DNA from: Symbiodinium natans
Taxonomy: Eukaryota; Sar; Dinophyceae; Suessiales; Symbiodiniaceae
Direction of reading: 5' to 3'
Assembly: GCA_905221605.1 (NCBI GenBank)
Contig: CAJNDS010000012.1
Location: 124,001-188,000, forward strand
Length of the DNA stretch: 64,000 nucleotides
The position numbers and the translations under genes are program-made. Shown here one piece after another: positions 41,901 to 47,900 of this stretch. The notes beneath the pieces were generated by a model, which saw only the letters and a list, made by a program, of their open reading frames with translations, ran no database searches and had not been told where the DNA came from. Numbering within the stretch: the first letter of the stretch is position 1; each line of letters begins with the position of its first letter.

Positions 41901-44900
41901 ACACCCTATAAGCCCGAAAGCTGAACCCCGAAGCTCTTGATAAACCATACAAGCCCCATCAACCCCAAAACGCCCGAAACCCAAAGCCCTAAACACTCTA
42001 AACTCGCAGGAACGCTCACAACAACACCCTTCAAAGCCTATAAGCCCTCTACAAGGCCCATAAATCCCATAACCCCCCCCCCCCCCCCCCAATGCCTCCA
42101 AACCCGAAAACACCCTCTGAACCCTACAAGCCCTCCATAAGCCCCATAAATCCCATAAAACCCCCCCAGCTCACAAAAGCATATCGAGGTCATCCTCACA
42201 ACGCACAACATGGAGGAGGCCGAGGCCCTGTGTTCCAGAGTGGGCATCATGGCGCCTCGTCGGGTCTAGGGCCTGGGGCTTGAGGGCTTCAACGGCTTGA
42301 GGGTTCCTAAGCCCTACACGCCAGACTGAATTCCCAAGCCCCAAGCCCCAAAGCCCCAAGCTTAAGGATTTTACGAGTTTTAAGGGTTTCGATAGCCACC
42401 ACTTCGATGGGCTGTCCCGGGCTCCATTTTCTTGTGTTCGGGGTTCAGGGTGTAGGGTTGAGGGCCTATGGCCGAATCTAGAGTAGCTTTTTTATTGCCT
42501 AATCTATGGCCGAATGCTTTTCCCTGGAGCTTAAGCATGTACATGTACGACGAGTGAAAGTTGCCCTTGTTTTCGTGCTGTTGGTTCCTTGGGTTTGAGT
42601 TGGGATGTTCCCCTTTATACTAACAGTGCTTAATAGAGATTATAGTACCCCCCCCCCCCCCCTCATTCTCGATTGCTAGTATAAGGGGGGACATCCCAAG
42701 GTTTGGGGTTTCATTCAGGTTCGGGGATCCGGGGTTGGCCTCACTTTAAGTTTCCTTTCACAAGGACTGTTAGATGTAAGGTGGAGCTGTGGATTGCGAC
42801 TCAATGCCCTGGGGTATCATTGCTGGGAATGGCTTTGTTGGCGATATTTCCGGGTTAAGGTTCTAGGGCTTAGGGTTTAAGGCACATTGAGCGTCCGATG
42901 TCAATGTCGGTACCCTTCACAGCGTTTCGAATGTCTGCGGCTTTCGGCAAGCATTGCTTGCGTCAAAGAAAGCTCCATGTGATTTCATGCTGCAGATTCT
43001 GCGTACCAAGTATGTCGTGCACCAGGGCATGAAGCGTGCAAGTAAAAATCAACTCCAGTCCTCCACCCACCTATACAGATGTTGAAAATGAGGCGATCTC
43101 CCATGCTTAGATGGGTAGTTGTCAAAATTAGGGTCCCTGTTTGGACGCCCTAAATATTTGGTGCCGTATTATATTAGGGACGCCAAGCCCTAAACCCTAA
43201 ACCCCAAACCCTAAAGCCTAAGCCCTAAACCCTAAACCCTAAACCCTAAACCCTAACCGATGTAGCCGAGGTCGGCGGGAGGCTGCGCTGCTTCGGCAGC
43301 AACCAGCGTTTGAAAGCTCGCTTTGGGCAAGGCTATCAGCTGGAGGCGGGGGGCCACGAATGCTGGGTTTAGGGTTTAGGGGTGTAAGGTTTAGGGTAGT
43401 TGTTCTTCCCCTCATGGTTGCCACGAGATCTGATGTGTGATTTATCGGAGGGCAAGTTTGTGTCATGCTTTGGAATGCCGCACTGGTTAGCTGTGCCAGC
43501 TGATGCCCTCCTGGCTACTCAATAGACAATAGTCGTACATATCTGCAAGGCAAGAGATAGAACAAATGCTGGCGCTCGATCATCAGCAACATGACTGCTC
43601 CTCATCACGTTCATCAACCTGGGTCGCTGATCTTCAAAAGCATAACCAGGTGATCCCACGAAGATGTTGCGGCAACGCAAGGCGGTGCATGGACCCTAAA
43701 CCCTAAACCCTAAACCCTAAACCCTAAACCCTAAACCCTAAACCCTAAACCCTAAACCCTAAACCCTAAGGAACATCGCTAGCTGGTCAGGCCCGCCTGT
43801 GCGCAGCTACGCGCGGGGAGTGCGAGAGCTTCGTGCGGGAGCTGCAGCCACTTGGCTGAAGACTTATTTAGAGGGCTTCGGGCTCCCATAGAATGCCCCA
43901 CAGCGCTAGGGTTGGCCTCGTTCTAAGCTCTAGAGGATCTAGCAGACATGGCATTGGATCGCAACTCTAAACCTGCCAACCCTCAGAGCCCTAAAAACCT
44001 GAAGCCCTACAGCCTTCAAAGGACTAAAAGCCCCAAAAGCCCCAAAAGCCCTAAACCGACTGCCTCAGATTGGCAGAAAGCTTTGCCGGAACCTCGAACT
44101 CAACGGCAGCACCTGCTGCTCGCAGCCGCCGGAGTAGACAGAGTCCCCTCCTCTCAAGCATCGGGCCATGTCTGGCCTACTGAGCCTACTGCAGACATAC
44201 AATCCTGCAGCCTTACTTAAAACTGAAGACACTTCCCGAGAAGGGGTTCCCGGTTTTTTCTTCATACTATGGGTTTAGGGTTCTGGGTTTGGAGCCTAGG
44301 GCTTGATGGTTGCGATTCCTTTTTGGGTCCCAGCACCCTAGCGAAACTCTGAAACCCAACCCTATCATTCCCTCCGATCCCGAGTTTCAAGCACTAAACC
44401 TTAAACCTCCTGCAAATAAAGCCTTGAACACGAAATCCCCTACACCCAGGATTGCGGGCTGCACGCCTAAACCACCCAGGCTCCCGGAGAAACTCGATGC
44501 GTCCGCCGTGACGGAGCAGTGTGCCGCTGCTGGAAAACCAGGTCACCCTCGCTTTCAGGGTTTTCGGCCTGGGTTTGGCCCGTTGTTTATGATTTGGACT
44601 TGGCAATTCCTGTCCACCTTGTCACACAGATTTGTTTTGTATAAAGAAATTGTTTAGTGGGGTTTAAGGATTCCAGACTTGTAGCCGACGGGGGTCCGCG
44701 ACCACTACGGTCTTATTATAAGGAATCCAAAGCCATAAAATATAGGCTTTTTGGGGTTCCTGTCTCCAGAACGGTCTTGAATGCGTGGACCCACATTGTC
44801 TGGTGGGTGATGGGAATGTGGGTGGTTCATGACAATGCCTTACCTCTAGTTGTTGCACAGCTTACATATCGCTGATGGCCAAGACCACCGTCCTAGCTTG

Positions 44901-47900
44901 GGAGAGGACAGGGATATTGCAGAAGAGCATATGGGGTTCAAGGTACCTATGTGGGAGGGGGGGGCCTTTTGTCAGGGATTGTGCGATATTTGGGGTCTAA
45001 AAAGGCCACCCCTGTTTTGTGAGTTTTTGCAGTGGCCTTCGGGGTCAGGCTACCTTCTTACGCCTTAGGAGCCCTTACCTCCATGCCCTGCGGTTTAGGG
45101 TTTAGGGTTGGCCTTTTGTGCGTTGGAGAGACTTAGTGCTCTGACAACCACCCCTCAACTTGACACGATTCAGAGTCGTGGACGAATTTCAAATTGAAAT
45201 GTGTCTCTGTTGCGTGTCAGGTCTCAGAATCACATTTGAAGGCCAAGAGTGGACAAATCATTTGAGTTGGTTCATGTCTGTTCGAGAAATTGTGTGAGAA
45301 GTTTGGAGTTGTTCGACGGGCGAGCCATGCTCGGTATGAAACGAATTGTGTTCCAACGTTCTTGTTTTTGGGTGAAAGAATGTTGTTTCAAATCATTTGT
45401 CTCGGGTAACCCTTTGCTTACCGCCAATCGAGGCATTTCTGGCGCGAAAATCGAGATTTACGTCGAGAGGGTAGACCTCAAATCACCATATGAGCTCACC
45501 CAAGGTTCTAGGCCCCTCCTAGTTGCCTTTGCAATTCATGCACTATTGTACGATGAGGGGAGTATTGGGTATCAGGAGGTTAGGTGGCTTAGACTTATCT
45601 TAATGGCACTCGTGCAGCTGTGGTGTTCTGGTGAACAGGTCGCGCTCACCTTATCCGGCAAGGCTGCGAGGAGGGCTACGCCGTTCCATGGCGCAGGGAG
45701 TCTGACGGGTTTCGAATTTCCGGTATCTCCGCTCCAACGTATCCACCCAATAATTAGCCATGTGATCCCGGACTTCCAATAGTTTCAGTAGTTTTGGAGT
45801 TGGGGGGTAGGTGGTCCCTGAACCCTAAACACTGGATTTTTGATATCCGAAATGCGTAGCATTGGCGGACGAGGTCTACGACAGCCTCAGTCGGGAAGGA
45901 CCGAACGGTGTCGTGGGTGCTCTTGCTTGGTAGGAAGTCTGATACACCCTAAACCCCTAACCCTAGCCCCTAACCCTAAGCCTAAGACCCAAACAGGATA
46001 TGTATAAACTTGTCGGTTCAAAACTCCCTTGGCTCATTTTTTCTGGGCCCATCTTCACAACTCAAGCCTTCGGTTTCAGGTTCCACCCATTTGGTGCTTG
46101 CCCTAAACCCGAAACCCTAAACCCTGAACCCTGAACCCTGAACCCTAAATCCTGAACCCTAAACCCTAAACCCGAAACCCGAAACCCGAAACCCAGCATG
46201 CGTGGCCCCCCGCCTCCAGCTGGTAGCCTTGCCCAAAGCAGGCTTTCAAACGCTGGTTTAGGGTTTAGGGTTTCGGGTTTAGGTCTTAGGAGGGTTTAGG
46301 GGCTTTATCAGCTCCCTGAAGCCACTGCCCTAGACTCGCTTCCGCCAGGATCGATCTCCGCGCTGCACTTCGCGGAGTGGTGGCTCTTTGAGGAACAATT
46401 GGGGCTCGGGGGCTTCGTCTTGGTTAGGGTTAGGGGTTTAGGGTTTAGGGTTCAGGGTTCAGGGTTCAGGGTTCAGGGTTCAGGGTTTAGGGTTTAGGGT
46501 TTGGGTTGAGGGCTGAGGGATGCTGAGGGTTTAGCACTTGTCAGGGCCCAGGCTTCTGTGCGGGGATGTTTTGGGGAGTTGATTTCAACTATCGGCCCTT
46601 CTTCTGGAGTTCTTAGCATCTTCCTGCAGTGTGGGGTTAGACAGGATGACAAGTTGCCACTGTCCATTTATCACCTTGCAATCCCTTCTTTGAAAATACT
46701 GTACACCACCCATACAGCCCATTCTCAACAATGGCCCGGAATTTAGATCACCCCCCCCCCCCTCCCCCCCATCTGGCAAGGAGCAGCCTATCTTTGGCTG
46801 GTTGGGAGCGGAAAACTCGAGCTGGCCCTAAGATTCAGAAAAAGAGAAGCTCCAACCACTGAAACCAGGTTTAGGGTTTGGGATAAAGCGCTTTGGGACC
46901 TCCCCCCTTCTATGCTGCCCCCTCTAGTTTCCCCCCATAGTTACGGTTATTTAGGGATAATTAAGCCTAATTAAGGTTATGTAAGGGTGAACTTAAAAAA
47001 GGGGTGGTATAGAGGGGGTTGTAGGGGAACCCATGAGAAATCCTAACCCCCTAAAGCCCGAAACGCAAGTTTTCGTGGGTTCCAAACTCGAAGGACAGCG
47101 CTGCCATGCTAAATGCCTTCCTGGAGCGGCACTTCCCGGGTACGGTGGCGCTGGAGAGGCGCGGGTGGAGGGGTTTAGGGTTTGGGGCTTAGGACTTAGG
47201 GGTTTAGGGTTTAGGTTTTTGGGTTTAGGGTTTAGGGCCTTTCCCCGCACAAGTCCGAAAATGCTAGGCGCTGGGTGAGTGGGAACCCTTCCTCTCCTTC
47301 TCGATGGAAGCCCCTTGTGAGTTTAGCGCAGCCATAGACCCGAACAATGGACACTCTCACTCTGACCCAAAAAGTGCGAAGCTCTTAAACCCGTTTAAAG
47401 GGGGCCTTACGTTTAGGGAGTTTAGGGAGTTCAGGGAGTTTTAGGGAGTTCAGGGAGTTCAGGGAGTTTGTTTTAGGGAGTTCAGGGAGTTCAGTCTTCA
47501 CCGCGCAGGCACGAGCACAACTTCCGCTTCCGCCTCCCTGCCCAGAGTTCGCTCGGCGAGGCCCAGCTGACCTTGGGTTTAGGGTTTAGGGTTTAGGGTT
47601 CAGGGTTTAGGGTTTAGGGTTTAGGGTTTAGGGTTTCGGGTTTCGGGTTTAGAGCGTATTTGGGGATTTGGGCTTCAAAGCGGGTTTTCATCGGGTCGAA
47701 TTCGGGTGCGAACTCCAAATCCCAAGCCAACAAAGAAGTTCGAACCATGACCTTCATCCGCCACGGCGCGTTTCTTGTGCTGGGTCACTAGAACCGATGC
47801 CCGGCTCATCAAGTTTTGGCTGTTTGACATTTGTGAGAACAGGAAACAGCGATTCCACAAACAACAAGCGAACCACAAACCACAAACAACAACATTTAAA

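Noticed and set aside
45249-45782. 177-codon frame on + in the ABCA intron
   Set aside because: Unusually long and free of heptamer repeats, but no domain was recognised, and it lies between phased exons at 43791 and 45874. It may be an old insertion; kept out for lack of support.
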